NCBI RefSeq assembly: GCF_003121405.1
Contig: NZ_QBUY01000067.1
Span: forward strand, 1-47,637
Source: Paraburkholderia sp. C35
Lineage (GTDB): Bacteria > Pseudomonadota > Gammaproteobacteria > Burkholderiales > Burkholderiaceae
DNA: 47,637 nucleotides
Direction of reading: 5' to 3'
Shown: in pieces, positions 1 through 9,686 of the stretch
Numbering within the stretch: the stretch's first letter is position 1
Layout of the letters: the number at the start of each line of letters is the position of its first letter
Made by a program: the position numbers and the translations under genes
The notes under the pieces: model-generated
Databases searched by the model: none
The model's input: only the letters and a program-made list of their open reading frames with translations
What the model was told of the DNA's origin: nothing

Positions 1-72
1 TTCTTTTGCCTACTTTTCTTTGCCGCGGCAAAGAAAAGTAGGTGCCGCCCCGCACAGGGGCAACGCATGAAG
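1..72 (+). repeat. Palindromic terminal repeat, left copy
   Basis: Positions 9–42 form a perfect 34-bp palindrome centred on CCGCGG. It is followed by a second small hairpin at 47–61 (GCCCC, loop GCACA, GGGGC). The whole 1–72 stretch recurs in inverted orientation at 47559–47630 with about three mismatches. The arrangement (long A/T-arm palindrome plus GC hairpin in an intergenic position) fits a dispersed REP-like element. No transposase lies nearby. The window edge falls inside the element, so its outer boundary is not seen. Confidence 0.85.
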
Positions 73-86
73 CACCACTAACAAAA

Positions 87-171
87 CGCGGACGCCAGCA
101 AAAAAGCAACCCGCGGATGCCAAAGCAAAAAAACAAACCGCAGATACCAACCAACGAGCGACAAAGCAACC
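87..171 (+). repeat. Degenerate tandem repeat, ~26-bp units
   Basis: Three imperfect units begin at 87, 112 and 139 with CGCGGACGCCA, CGCGGATGCCA and CGCAGATACCA, each followed by an A/C-rich stretch ending near GCAACC or CAAACC. One related unit lies in inverted orientation beside the right-hand repeat (47522–47545), so the homology between the window ends runs beyond the palindrome. No convincing gene overlaps it. Confidence 0.55.
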
Positions 172-203
172 CACCCCGCCGCCCGCCCAGGGCAAAAAAA
201 CCC

Positions 204-3200
204 TTACCCTAACCACTTACGCGCATTCTGAAACACCCGCATCCACGGACTGCCATCGGTGGCGCTATTCTTCCACGCATCAGGATGCCAGCTCATCTGC
301 ACATTCCGATGAACACGCTCAGTGTGCGGCATCAGCACAGTGAACCGACCATCGGCCGTCGTCACAGAAGTAATACCAGCCGGCGAGCCATTCGGATTGA
401 ACGGATACTGTTCCGTAGCCTGCCCGCGATGATCAACATACTTCATCGCCACCGCCACCCGCGACATATCGCCCTGCTGCGAGAAGTCCGCAAAACCTTC
501 ACCGTGCGCCACGGCAACAGGAATCCGCGAACCTTCCATGCCGGCGAAGAAGATAGACGGCGACGGTTGCACTTCGACCAGTGAGAAGCGTGCTTCGAAC
601 TTCTCCGATTTGTTGCGTGTGAACTTCGGCCAGGCCTCGGCACCAGGAATCATCGACGCGAGACTGCTCATCATCTGGCAGCCGTTGCAGATGCCGAGCG
701 CAAACGTGTCGCTACGGCCGAAGAACGCCGCGAACATATCGGCAAGCTCGGCGTTGAAGCGGATCGTCTTCGCCCAGCCCTCGCCTGCACCGAGCACGTC
801 GCCATACGAGAAGCCGCCGCAAGCAACCGCGCCGGCAAAATCCGCCAGCGTCGCGCGGCCGGACAGCAGATCGCTCATATGCACGTCGTGCGCATCGAAG
901 CCTGCGCGGTCAAACGCATACGCCGTTTCGAGATGCGAGTTCACGCCCTGCTCCCGCAGGATCGCCACGCGCGGACGCGCACCCTTGCCGATGAACGGCG
1001 CCGCCACGTCTTCGACAGGATCGAACGACAGATGCGGCTGGATGCCAGGATCCGATGCGTCGAGCAATGCATCGAATTCCGAGTCAGCACACGCCGGGTT
1101 GTCGCGCAGACGCGAAATGCGCCAGCTCACTTCGCTCCACGTACGATGCAGTTCGGCACGCGGCGCATCGAAAATCTTCTTGGCGTCGCGATAGATTTCG
1201 AGCACGTCGCGATCATTCGGCTTGCCGATCACATGCGAGCACGCGGACAGACCATGTTCGCGCAGCGCAGCCAGCACGACGTCACGATCCGACGCACGCA
1301 CCTGCACCACGGCGCCCAGTTCTTCGTTGAACAGCGCGCGGATCGTGCGATCTTCGCGACGGCCACTGGTTTGCTTCGCCCAGTCCTTCGCGTCGCCGTA
1401 ATCGGATTCGTGATCCGGGTCGAGTGTGAGCATGTCGACGTTCATCGTCACGCCCACGTGGCCCGCGAACGCCATTTCGCAGACCGTCGCCCACAGGCCG
1501 CCGTCCGAGCGGTCGTGGTACGCGAGCAGCTTGCCGTCTGCGTTCAGCGCCTGGATGGCCGCGAAGAAACGCTTCAGGTCTTCCGGATCGTCGACGTCAG
1601 GCACCGTGTCGCCGACCTGCTGCGTGACTTGCGCCAGAATGCTGCCGCCCAGACGATGCTTGCCGCGGCCGAGATCGATCGCGATCAGCACGGTTTCGCC
1701 CGCGTCCTTCTGGCTGACCAGTTGCGGCGTCAGGTGGCGGCGCACGTCTTCTACGGGAGCGAAAGCGGAAATGATCAGCGATACCGGCGCGACCACTTCC
1801 TTCTGAACGTTGTTGTCCGCCCACTTGGTGCGCATCGACAGCGAATCCTTGCCGACGGGAATGCCGATACCCAGCGCCGGGCACAGCTCCATGCCGATCG
1901 CCTTCACCGTGTCGTACAGCGCGGCGTCTTCGCCAGGGCTGCCGCAAGCGGCCATCCAGTTCGCCGACAGCTTGAGCTTGTCGAGCGATTCGATCGGTGC
2001 GGACGCAATGTTCGTCACCGCTTCGCCGACCGCCATGCGGCCCGACGCCGGTGCGTTGATGACAGCGAGCGGCGTGCGCTCGGCCATCGTCATGGCTTCG
2101 CCGCGGAAGCCCGCGTAATCGACCGTTGTGATTGCGCAGTCGGCGACGGGCACCTGCCACGGACCGACCATCTGGTCGCGCGCCGTCGTGCCACCTACCG
2201 AACGGTCGCCGATGGTGATCAGGAACGACTTGCTCGCGACAGTCGGATGACGCAACACGTTGACAGCCGCTTCATGCAACGCGATATGCGTGACATCGAC
2301 GGGTTGCAGCGGCGTCGACACGCGCTTCACATCGCGATGCATGCGCGGCGGCTTGCCGAGCAGGACTTCCATCGGCATGTCGACGGGTTCGTGCGCGCCC
2401 GCTTCCGTCAGCTCGGCGTCGATCAGTTTCAGCTGACGCTCGGCCGTTGCCGTGCCGACCACCGCGAACGGGCAGCGCTCGCGTTCGCAGATCGCCGCGA
2501 ATTCTTCGAGGCGTGCCGGCGGAATGGCCAGCACGTAACGTTCTTGCGCTTCGTTCGACCAGATTTCGCGCGGCGACAGGCCGCTTTCTTCCAGTTGGAC
2601 CTTGCGCAGTTCGAACAGCGCACCCTTGTCCGCGCCATCCACCAGTTCCGGGAACGCGTTCGACAGACCACCCGCGCCGACGTCGTGAATGCTCAGGATG
2701 GGATTGCACTCGCCAAGCTGCCAGCACGAGTTGATCACTTCCTGTGCACGGCGCTCGATTTCCGGATTGCCGCGCTGGACCGAGTCGAAATCGAGCTCGG
2801 CCGTGTTGGTGCCCGTTGCCATCGAGCTCGCCGCGCCGCCACCCATGCCGATGCGCATGCCGGGACCGCCGATCTGGATCAGCAGCGAGCCCGCGGGCAG
2901 ATCGTGCTTGTGCGTGTGCTGGTCGGAGATGTTGCCGAGGCCGCCCGCGATCATGATCGGCTTGTGATAGCCGCGCACGAGGCCCGCCACGTTTTGCTCG
3001 TAAGTACGGAAGTAACCGCCGAGGTTCGGACGGCCGAATTCGTTGTTGAACGCGGCGCCGCCGAGCGGCCCGTCGATCATGATCTGCAGCGGCGATGCGA
3101 TGCGGTCCGGACGGCCATAGACGTCGAACTGGTCAGCGGCGTTGCGGTGGCCGACGGGCTGCGTCGTGTCGCGGGCGTTTTCCCACGACTCGCGTGCGTC

Positions 3201-4283
3201 GGGCAGTTCGAGGTTCGACACCGTGAAGCCCGTCAGACCCGCCTTCGGACGTGCGCCACGACCCGTCGCGCCTTCGTCGCGGATTTCGCCGCCTGCGCCC
3301 GTCGCAGCGCCCGGGAACGGCGAGATAGCTGTGGGGTGGTTGTGCGTCTCCACCTTCATCAGCGTGTGCGTCAATTCGGTGTGACGGCCATAGCGTTCGC
3401 CCGGCTCGGTGGCGTCGCCTGCCTTGCGCGGGAACCAGCGCTCGGCCATGCCGCCCACCATGATCGACGAGTTGTCCGAGTACGCGACGATCGTGCCTTG
3501 CGGATTGAGCTTTTCGGTGTTGCGGATCATGTTGAACAGCGACATGTCCTGCGCCTCGCCGTCGATGGTCCAGCTGGCGTTGAAGATCTTGTGGCGGCAG
3601 TGCTCGCTGTTTGCCTGCGCGAACATCATCAGTTCGACGTCGGTCGGATTGCGGCCGAGCTTCGTGAAGGCGTCGACGAGATAGTCGATTTCGTCTTCGG
3701 CGAGCGCGAGGCCCAGTTCCGAGTTGGCCTTTTCCAGCGCCTTGCGGCCGTCCGTCAGCACGCCGACCGTTTGCAGCGGCTTGGCGGGCAGTTCGTCGAA
3801 CAGGTGCATGGCGTGATCGCGCGACGGCGCGACGCTTTCCGTCATGCGGTCATGCAGCGCGGCGACGACGGCAGCACGCGCCTCGTCCGACAGCGCCTTC
3901 TTGCCGCCGAGCAGCCCGCTCTTGAGCACCACCGTGTATTCGACGCCACGCTCGATACGGCGCACCTGGGTCAGGCCGCAGTGCAGCGCGATGTCGGTGG
4001 CCTTGCTCGCCCACGGTGACACGGTGCCGAAGCGCGGCACGACGAGGAAGGTTTCGACGGCGCCCTTGTCTTTACCCGCGTCGAACGGATCGCCGTAGTG
4101 CATCAGCGCTTCGATCTTCGCGCTGTCTTCTGCTGACAGCGGCGTCTGCGAGTTCACGAAGTGCAGATACTGGCCGCGCACGCCGACGATGCTGGCGTCG
4201 ATGCGCGACAACGTGTCGAGCAGACGGGTTAGACGGAAATCGGAGAGGGCCGCAGCGCCGGGGAAACACGAGAAGTGAGCCAT
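204..4283 (-). CDS. purL: Phosphoribosylformylglycinamidine synthase PurL, large single-chain form
   Basis: This enzyme converts FGAR, glutamine and ATP to FGAM in de novo purine synthesis (cytoplasm). The product is 1359 residues, the usual size of the proteobacterial single-chain enzyme, which joins the PurS-like, synthetase and glutaminase parts. The C-terminal class I amidotransferase shows the nucleophile Cys in GICNGCQ (about C1199) and a His in MSWHPDAW. ATP-binding synthetase motifs such as KVETHNHPTAISPF are intact. I chose the ATG at 4283 (MAHFSCFPGA) over an upstream ATG because the family begins there and the extra 25 residues look non-coding. The gene is monocistronic here and stops with TAA. 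A TATAAT box lies about 120 bp upstream. Confidence 0.97.
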   Translation of the reverse strand: MAHFSCFPGAAALSDFRLTRLLDTLSRIDASIVGVRGQYLHFVNSQTPLSAEDSAKIEALMHYGDPFDAGKDKGAVETFLVVPRFGTVSPWASKATDIALHCGLTQVRRIERGVEYTVVLKSGLLGGKKALSDEARAAVVAALHDRMTESVAPSRDHAMHLFDELPAKPLQTVGVLTDGRKALEKANSELGLALAEDEIDYLVDAFTKLGRNPTDVELMMFAQANSEHCRHKIFNASWTIDGEAQDMSLFNMIRNTEKLNPQGTIVAYSDNSSIMVGGMAERWFPRKAGDATEPGERYGRHTELTHTLMKVETHNHPTAISPFPGAATGAGGEIRDEGATGRGARPKAGLTGFTVSNLELPDARESWENARDTTQPVGHRNAADQFDVYGRPDRIASPLQIMIDGPLGGAAFNNEFGRPNLGGYFRTYEQNVAGLVRGYHKPIMIAGGLGNISDQHTHKHDLPAGSLLIQIGGPGMRIGMGGGAASSMATGTNTAELDFDSVQRGNPEIERRAQEVINSCWQLGECNPILSIHDVGAGGLSNAFPELVDGADKGALFELRKVQLEESGLSPREIWSNEAQERYVLAIPPARLEEFAAICERERCPFAVVGTATAERQLKLIDAELTEAGAHEPVDMPMEVLLGKPPRMHRDVKRVSTPLQPVDVTHIALHEAAVNVLRHPTVASKSFLITIGDRSVGGTTARDQMVGPWQVPVADCAITTVDYAGFRGEAMTMAERTPLAVINAPASGRMAVGEAVTNIASAPIESLDKLKLSANWMAACGSPGEDAALYDTVKAIGMELCPALGIGIPVGKDSLSMRTKWADNNVQKEVVAPVSLIISAFAPVEDVRRHLTPQLVSQKDAGETVLIAIDLGRGKHRLGGSILAQVTQQVGDTVPDVDDPEDLKRFFAAIQALNADGKLLAYHDRSDGGLWATVCEMAFAGHVGVTMNVDMLTLDPDHESDYGDAKDWAKQTSGRREDRTIRALFNEELGAVVQVRASDRDVVLAALREHGLSACSHVIGKPNDRDVLEIYRDAKKIFDAPRAELHRTWSEVSWRISRLRDNPACADSEFDALLDASDPGIQPHLSFDPVEDVAAPFIGKGARPRVAILREQGVNSHLETAYAFDRAGFDAHDVHMSDLLSGRATLADFAGAVACGGFSYGDVLGAGEGWAKTIRFNAELADMFAAFFGRSDTFALGICNGCQMMSSLASMIPGAEAWPKFTRNKSEKFEARFSLVEVQPSPSIFFAGMEGSRIPVAVAHGEGFADFSQQGDMSRVAVAMKYVDHRGQATEQYPFNPNGSPAGITSVTTADGRFTVLMPHTERVHRNVQMSWHPDAWKNSATDGSPWMRVFQNARKWLG

Positions 4284-4749
4284 GGACTTGACGTTGCGTC
4301 GATCGGTTGCGTCGCTGGGTGCCGCGCGTGATTGCTTTGATTGCTTCGACAATCGCAAGGACAGTCGCGCGTGGGGCGACGTGAGGCGTAAGGAAGTCCG
4401 AGATTATAACCCGGGAAGGCCCGGCAGACCTGACCTGCGTGACGTTCCGCATGCACCGGCGATGCGCGCTCGACGCCGGCGAACCGCGCCCACCGGGCGA
4501 TTGGCCTTTTTGGGATGCTTTTTTGACCATTTGTGGTAGGCAAAAATGCATATGCACGGCGTGGGCGTCGCGTCCGGCAAGTCAAGGCCGGGCGATGCTT
4601 CCCGCGCCGAGCGACAGCGTGCCGTGCGGGTCGTTTGGCTGCTATCATTCGGCCTTTCATCAGATCGGCGCAGCCTTGGCAGTCACACCGCGCCGCATGT
4701 CACGAAATACGCCTGGCCCCACGCGTGCCGCGGGCAACACGAATTAACC
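4284..4749. other. Divergent intergenic region between purL and dadA
   Basis: These 466 bp hold no credible gene. An open frame runs upstream of dadA from 4546, but that extension does not look like protein and the dadA start at 4750 matches the family. A purL-directed TATAAT lies at 4403–4408. A possible TATCAT for dadA lies near 4645 without a good -35 box. I see no riboswitch-like structure or recognisable PurR operator. Confidence 0.5.
4403..4431 (-). promoter_or_regulatory. Putative purL promoter
   Basis: On the minus strand a perfect -10 box TATAAT occupies 4403–4408. The sequence 17 bp upstream (AGGTCT) is a poor -35 match. It is the best promoter-like site upstream of purL and implies a leader of about 110 nt. 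Confidence 0.45.
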
Positions 4750-6051
4750 ATGGATGTCATTGTCATTGGCGGCGGGATCGTCGGCGTCGCTACCGCCTAT
4801 CAGCTTCGTGCGGCCGGTCATCGGGTGTGCGTCGTCGAACGGCACGCCACCGTCGCGCAAGGCGCCACTTACGGCCACGGCGGCACGCTGCTGCCCACCC
4901 CGCTCGATGTCTGGTTCGGCCCGACCTTCATGCAGCACCGTCAGGCCACCAAAAGCGGCATCATCAAGAAAACGGGCTTCAACGGCCAGGTGCGCGATTT
5001 CGTGCGCAAACTGACTACGTTGGCTGAACCGGAAGCCTTCAAGAAGCAGTTCGCGCTGCTGCGTCCGCTGATCGAATCGGCGCGCGAGTCGCTGGCCGAT
5101 ATCGAGCATCACTTCAATCTGGATTTCGAACAGACGAAGGGCCAGCTTTACCTCGTGCGCAGCCCGCAGGATTGGGAGCACACGCAGCCCGCGCTCGATC
5201 TGTTGCGGCAGTTCGAAGTGCCGCACCACGTGCTCAGCCCGCGCGAATGCCAGACCATCGAGCATTCGATTCCGCTCGAACCGCCGTTTGCAGGCGGCGT
5301 CATGTTCGACGACGAAGGCACCGCGAATTGCCCGCTGTTCGCCAAGCTCATCAAGCAGACGCTCGATACGCAAGGCGGCGTGCAGTTCCAGTGTGGCCGC
5401 GAAGTGACGGGCATCCGCCTCGACAACCAGCGCGCAGCCGTCGAACTGGCGCCTGCCAACGGCGAATCGTCGCGTTCACGCGACGTCGAAGTGATCAGCG
5501 CAGATGCCGTGGTGGTCGCGGCGGGTGTCGGCAGCCTCGCATTGCTGGAGAAGCTCGGGCTGAATCTGCCGCTGCATCCACTGCGGCTGCACAATCTTGT
5601 TGCGCCTATCGCACGCGAAGAATTCGCGCCGCATACCACCGTGATCGATGCCGTCAAACGCATCACCATCACGCGCAGTAACCACCGGCTGCGCATTGCG
5701 GGCGGCGCCGTGCTGCAAAGCGCGAGCCAGACGAAGCAGCCGCTGCCCGAACCGCTGACCAAGGAAGCGCTGGCGCTCCTCAGCCAGGCGACGCACGACT
5801 GGGTGCCGGGTTCCGCGCGTATCTCGGCGGCGCTGCCGTGGGAAGGCGTCAAGCTGCTGTCGCCGGATGGCCTGCCCGTGACGGGCAATGCGCTGCATCC
5901 GCGACTCTTCGTGAACGCGGCGCACGGCCCCGTCGGCTGGGCGCTTGCGTGCGGCTCAGGCAAGCTGATCGCCAGCCTCGTGTCCAGCACGCCCTCGGAA
6001 CTGCCGCCCGACACGATCGCGGCGCTGCGCCCCGAGCGCTTCAACGCCTGA
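4750..6051 (+). CDS. dadA: D-amino acid dehydrogenase (FAD-dependent, DadA-like)
   Basis: DadA-type enzymes oxidatively deaminate D-amino acids such as D-alanine to 2-oxo acids and pass electrons to the respiratory chain at the inner membrane. The 433-residue product starts with a classical FAD Rossmann motif (VIGGGIVGVATAYQL, residues 4–18). Its length equals the E. coli DadA family. A C-terminal FAD-contact region (LPVTGNALHPRLFVNAAHG) is typical of DAO-type oxidoreductases. The ATG at 4750 places the FAD motif at the N-terminus as in homologues. There is no neighbouring alanine racemase (dadX), so substrate specificity is not supported by context. A related glycine/D-amino acid oxidase is the main alternative. 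Confidence 0.88.
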   Translation: MDVIVIGGGIVGVATAYQLRAAGHRVCVVERHATVAQGATYGHGGTLLPTPLDVWFGPTFMQHRQATKSGIIKKTGFNGQVRDFVRKLTTLAEPEAFKKQFALLRPLIESARESLADIEHHFNLDFEQTKGQLYLVRSPQDWEHTQPALDLLRQFEVPHHVLSPRECQTIEHSIPLEPPFAGGVMFDDEGTANCPLFAKLIKQTLDTQGGVQFQCGREVTGIRLDNQRAAVELAPANGESSRSRDVEVISADAVVVAAGVGSLALLEKLGLNLPLHPLRLHNLVAPIAREEFAPHTTVIDAVKRITITRSNHRLRIAGGAVLQSASQTKQPLPEPLTKEALALLSQATHDWVPGSARISAALPWEGVKLLSPDGLPVTGNALHPRLFVNAAHGPVGWALACGSGKLIASLVSSTPSELPPDTIAALRPERFNA

Positions 6052-6074
6052 AACCTGTCATTTGTCCTATGCCG

Positions 6075-6102
6075 TTGCGCGTGCTGGCGGCAGCACGCGC
6101 AA
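6075..6102. other. Perfect 11-bp stem hairpin between dadA and nnr
   Basis: TTGCGCGTGCT, loop GGCGGC, AGCACGCGCAA. It lies 23 bp past the dadA stop and 42 bp before nnr. There is no following T-run, so it is not a textbook intrinsic terminator. It may be an attenuating or mRNA-stabilising hairpin. Confidence 0.55.
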
Positions 6103-6144
6103 TGCCACTACCATGGGCGTACCCTGTTGCTCTCGTACGCTGCC

Positions 6145-7722
6145 ATGACCGACCCTTCCCTGCCGTTCAGCCACGCCGATCTCGTCAAACCGTATGACCG
6201 GCCGTTCCCGCTACTGAGCGTCGCCGAACTTCGCGCGCTCGAAAAAAATGCCGAATCCAGCCTGCCTGCCCATACGTTGATGGGCCGGGCGGGACACGCA
6301 GGCGCCCGCTTTCTCCGCGAGCACCTCGCTTTCGACGGATCTGGCGATCCGCACCTGCCCGTGTGGCTTGTCGCCGGACCCGGCAATAACGGCGGCGATG
6401 CGCTCGTCGTCGCGACTGAATTGCGGCGCATGGGCGTCGCCGTCGAAGTCTGCATGCCTGTCGAGGTCAAACCCGACGATGCCCGCTGGGCGCTCGCGGA
6501 AGCACGCGCCGCGGGCGTGCCCATTTCGGACACCGTGCCGGACTCTTTCGACGACTTCAGCTGGGTCGTCGACGGCATGTTCGGCATCGGGCTGTCGCGA
6601 CCGCTGGAAGGCGTGTTCGCGTCGATTGCCGGGCGGCTCTCGGCGCGAGCCAGAACGCGCGGACGCGTGCTCGCACTCGACGTCCCGAGCGGGCTGGACA
6701 GCGACACAGGGAATGTCGTCGCAGGCGGCGTGGCCGTGCGGGCGACGCACACGGTCAGCTTTATCGGCGCGAAACCGGGCCTCTACATGGCGATGGGACG
6801 CGATCTGGCAGGCGATGTGACCGTCGCGCCCATCGGTCTCGAACCAGCGCATGATGCGCCCGTTCGGCTCAACAGCCCCGATCTGTTCGCCCCGCATTTC
6901 CCGCCGCGTGATTATTCGACCCACAAGGGCACGTTCGGCAGCCTCGCCGTCGTGGGCGGAGACACGGGCATGTGCGGCGCGCCCATCCTCGCGGCACGCG
7001 CGGCGCTGTACGCGGGCGCGGGCAAGGTTCACGTCGCGTTTCTCGGCGCGGGCGCGCCGCCGTACGATCCGCCGCACCCTGAGCTGATGCTGCATCCACT
7101 CGACGACCTGCCGCTCGCCTCCATGGATGCGCTATCGATCGGTTGTGGAATGGGCAAGCGCGAGCGCGCCGTCGGCGTATTGCGCGACGTGCTGCCGCTG
7201 AGCATGCCCAAACTGCTCGATGCCGATGCGCTCAACCTGATCGCGGATCATGCCGATCTCGCTGCTGCCGTGAAGCAACGCGGCGAATCCGCCGACGATC
7301 CATGCGTGCTCACGCCTCATCCACTCGAAGCGGCACGGCTGCTCGGCACGGACGCGAAAAGCGTCCAGCACGACCGGCTGGCCGCTGCACGTGCGCTGGC
7401 CAACCGCTATGCGAGCATCATCGTGCTGAAAGGCACGGGCACGGTGATCGCGGCGCCGGACGGACGCCTCGTCGTCAACGCCACGGGTAACGCGGCGCTC
7501 GCAACGGGCGGCACAGGTGACGTGCTCGGCGGCCTGATCGGCGCGTTGCTCGGGCAAGGCATCCCGCGCTACGAGGCGGCGCTTGCAGGCGTGTTTCTGC
7601 CCGGCCTCGCCGCCGACATGCGCACTGCGCGCGGCAAAGGGCCAGCGGGGCTGACGGCGGGCGAACTCGCGCCGATGGTGCGCAAGCTGTTGAACCGGCT
7701 CGGCTATCCGCGACGGGATTGA
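6145..7722 (+). CDS. nnr: Bifunctional NAD(P)H-hydrate repair enzyme (epimerase / ADP-dependent dehydratase)
   Basis: This protein repairs NADH and NADPH damaged by hydration. The N-terminal YjeF-type domain epimerises the R and S hydrates, and the C-terminal ribokinase-like domain dehydrates the S form using ADP. The 525-residue product has both. The epimerase part shows GPGNNGGDALVVA near residue 80 and LALDVPSGLDSDTG near 180. The dehydratase part shows THKGTFGSLAVVGG near 265 and NATGNAALATGGTGDVLGG near 450. I chose ATG 6145 because the upstream in-frame TTG adds only six residues. It follows dadA by 93 bp and may be cotranscribed with it. Confidence 0.95.
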   Translation: MTDPSLPFSHADLVKPYDRPFPLLSVAELRALEKNAESSLPAHTLMGRAGHAGARFLREHLAFDGSGDPHLPVWLVAGPGNNGGDALVVATELRRMGVAVEVCMPVEVKPDDARWALAEARAAGVPISDTVPDSFDDFSWVVDGMFGIGLSRPLEGVFASIAGRLSARARTRGRVLALDVPSGLDSDTGNVVAGGVAVRATHTVSFIGAKPGLYMAMGRDLAGDVTVAPIGLEPAHDAPVRLNSPDLFAPHFPPRDYSTHKGTFGSLAVVGGDTGMCGAPILAARAALYAGAGKVHVAFLGAGAPPYDPPHPELMLHPLDDLPLASMDALSIGCGMGKRERAVGVLRDVLPLSMPKLLDADALNLIADHADLAAAVKQRGESADDPCVLTPHPLEAARLLGTDAKSVQHDRLAAARALANRYASIIVLKGTGTVIAAPDGRLVVNATGNAALATGGTGDVLGGLIGALLGQGIPRYEAALAGVFLPGLAADMRTARGKGPAGLTAGELAPMVRKLLNRLGYPRRD

Positions 7723-7799
7723 TGGCCGGCCCGCGCCGGCGCGGACATCCCGCTATCTGGCGCCCCATCCCATCTATGCCGGCTGTCATCCTGGCCCGC

Positions 7800-7805
7800 T
7801 ATACT
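7800..7805 (+). promoter_or_regulatory. Putative -10 element upstream of pgi
   Basis: TATACT lies in the 268-bp gap between nnr and pgi, about 185 bp before the pgi ATG. The -35 region 17 bp upstream (TGCCGG) is weak. Nothing else in 7723–7990 is recognisable as a gene or structured element. Confidence 0.35.
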
Positions 7806-7990
7806 GTTTGACTGCGTCGTGGAACCGGCCAACGGCCCCGACGCAAACGGCAGACACCCGCTGACGGGGCACGAGACACGCCGCCGCGCATCCGGCGACC
7901 GTACCGCTCAGCCAACCGCGTGTCTGCTGTTTCCCCCGGTACGCCCGATGCGCGGCCGGCCATTCGTTTTCCTTCGTTAGACGGACGGTT

Positions 7991-9613
7991 ATGACTCTCA
8001 ACTCGCTCCCAGCCTGGAACTCGCTGCAAACACACTACGATCAGATTCGCGATGCGCGCCTGCGCGACTGGTTTGCACCCGAGAACGATCCCGCGCCGAC
8101 GCGCGCCGAACGCTTGACGCTCGCCGGCGGCGGTCTCGCGGCCGACTTTTCGAAAAACCGCGTCACCGACGAAACGCTCAAGCTGCTCGTGCAACTCGCG
8201 CGCGAGGCCAATGTCGAGAAGCGCCGCGACGCCATGTTCGCAGGCGATATCGTCAATCCGACGGAAGGCCGCGCGGTGCTGCACACGGCGCTGCGCGCCA
8301 GCAATCCGAATGCGCCGTTCTACGGCAAGATCCAGGCCGAGCGCGCGAAGATGGCGGCGTTCGCCGACAAGGTCCGCAGCGGCGAATGGAAGGGCTACAC
8401 GGGCAAGCGCATCCGTTATGTGGTGAACATCGGCATCGGCGGCTCGGACCTCGGACCGAAGATGGTCGTGCATGCACTCCAGCATCTCGCAACGCCCGAC
8501 ATCACCACGCACTTCGTATCGAACGTCGACGGCGCGGATCTGTATCGCGTGATGCAGCAGATCGATCCGGAAGAAACGCTGGCCATCATCGTGTCGAAGA
8601 CCTTCACGACGCTCGAAACGATGACCAACGCCAATTCGCTGCGCGACTGGTTCATCGAAAAAGGCTGCCCGGAGAATGAACTGGCGAAGCACTTTGTCGG
8701 CGTGTCGGCGAACCCGGCTGAAGTCGTCAAGTTCGGCATCGCGCAGGACAACGTGTTCGAGATGTGGGACTGGGTCGGCGGCCGCTATTCGCTGTGGTCG
8801 GCCGTGGGTCTCTCCATCATGATCTCGATCGGTCCCAAGCAGTTCGACGAACTGCTCGCGGGCGCCAACGAGATGGACGAGCATTTCCGCACGGCGCCGC
8901 TCGAACGCAATCTGCCTGTGCTGATGGGCATGATCGGCATCTGGTATCGCAATTTCTTCGGCTCGCAGAGCTACCTGGTCGCGCCGTACTCCGAGGCGTT
9001 GCACTTCCTGCCGTCGTACCTGCAGCAGCTCGAAATGGAGAGCAACGGCAAGCAGGCGTGCCTCGACGGCAGTTTCGTCACCTATGACACGTCGGCCGTC
9101 ACGTGGGGCGAGCCGGGCACGAACGGCCAGCACGCTTTCTTCCAGATGCTGCATCAGGGGCCGACCATCGTGCCGATCGACTTCGTCGCGGTGCTGACGC
9201 CGGAACATCCCCTCGTCTCGCATCATCCGAAGCTGCTGGCGAACTGCTTCGCGCAAAGCGAAGCGCTGATGCTCGGCCGCACGCGTGAAGAAGCCGAAAA
9301 GGTCGCTGGGCCGAACAAGCCGGAACTCGTGCCGCACATCATGTTCCCCGGCAATCGCCCCACCACGACGCTGCTCGTCGACGCCCTCACCGCCCGCTCG
9401 CTCGGCGCGCTGATCGCGCTGTACGAACACAAGGTGCTGGTGCAAGGCACGGTCTGGAACATCAACTCGTTCGACCAATGGGGTGTCGAGCTGGGCAAGA
9501 TTCTCGGCAAGGTCGTCGAGGCGGATATCACGGCAGCCAGCGTCGAGGAGAAGAAGCACGACTCGTCGACCTCGGCATTGAGCGCGCGTGCCCGCGCGGC
9601 GCTCAAGCGTTGA
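7991..9613 (+). CDS. pgi: Glucose-6-phosphate isomerase
   Basis: Pgi interconverts glucose-6-phosphate and fructose-6-phosphate in glycolysis and gluconeogenesis (cytoplasm). The 540-residue product has the family length. It contains VNIGIGGSDLGPKM (phosphosugar binding), the catalytic-Glu motif GEPGTNGQHAF, and the C-terminal signature WNINSFDQWGVELGK with the catalytic Lys. The start ATG gives the usual N-terminus; the ribosome site is weak (GGACGG). The gene is followed by a strong terminator and appears to be a single unit. Confidence 0.97.
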   Translation: MTLNSLPAWNSLQTHYDQIRDARLRDWFAPENDPAPTRAERLTLAGGGLAADFSKNRVTDETLKLLVQLAREANVEKRRDAMFAGDIVNPTEGRAVLHTALRASNPNAPFYGKIQAERAKMAAFADKVRSGEWKGYTGKRIRYVVNIGIGGSDLGPKMVVHALQHLATPDITTHFVSNVDGADLYRVMQQIDPEETLAIIVSKTFTTLETMTNANSLRDWFIEKGCPENELAKHFVGVSANPAEVVKFGIAQDNVFEMWDWVGGRYSLWSAVGLSIMISIGPKQFDELLAGANEMDEHFRTAPLERNLPVLMGMIGIWYRNFFGSQSYLVAPYSEALHFLPSYLQQLEMESNGKQACLDGSFVTYDTSAVTWGEPGTNGQHAFFQMLHQGPTIVPIDFVAVLTPEHPLVSHHPKLLANCFAQSEALMLGRTREEAEKVAGPNKPELVPHIMFPGNRPTTTLLVDALTARSLGALIALYEHKVLVQGTVWNINSFDQWGVELGKILGKVVEADITAASVEEKKHDSSTSALSARARAALKR

Positions 9614-9637
9614 TCGCTTAGCCGTTCGTCTGAATGC

Positions 9638-9671
9638 AAAACGGGCCTTCCACTGGAAGGCCCGTTTTTTT
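9638..9671 (+). terminator. Intrinsic terminator of pgi
   Basis: ACGGGCCTTCC, loop ACT, GGAAGGCCCGT, then seven T. It lies 25 bp after the pgi stop. The opposite strand has an A-rich flank and may also help stop ybbA transcripts. Confidence 0.9.
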
Positions 9672-9686
9672 ATGCGCTGCGTGCTA

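Noticed and set aside
879..4019. A 1046-codon open frame on the plus strand opposite purL
   Set aside because: It is antisense to a complete PurL and extremely rich in Arg, His, Asp and Val, as expected of the mirror frame of GC-rich coding DNA. No motif is visible.
4284..4358. Upstream extension of PurL to the ATG at 4358
   Set aside because: The extra 25 residues are Ser/Arg/Lys-rich and unlike the family, whereas the ATG at 4283 gives the expected N-terminus.
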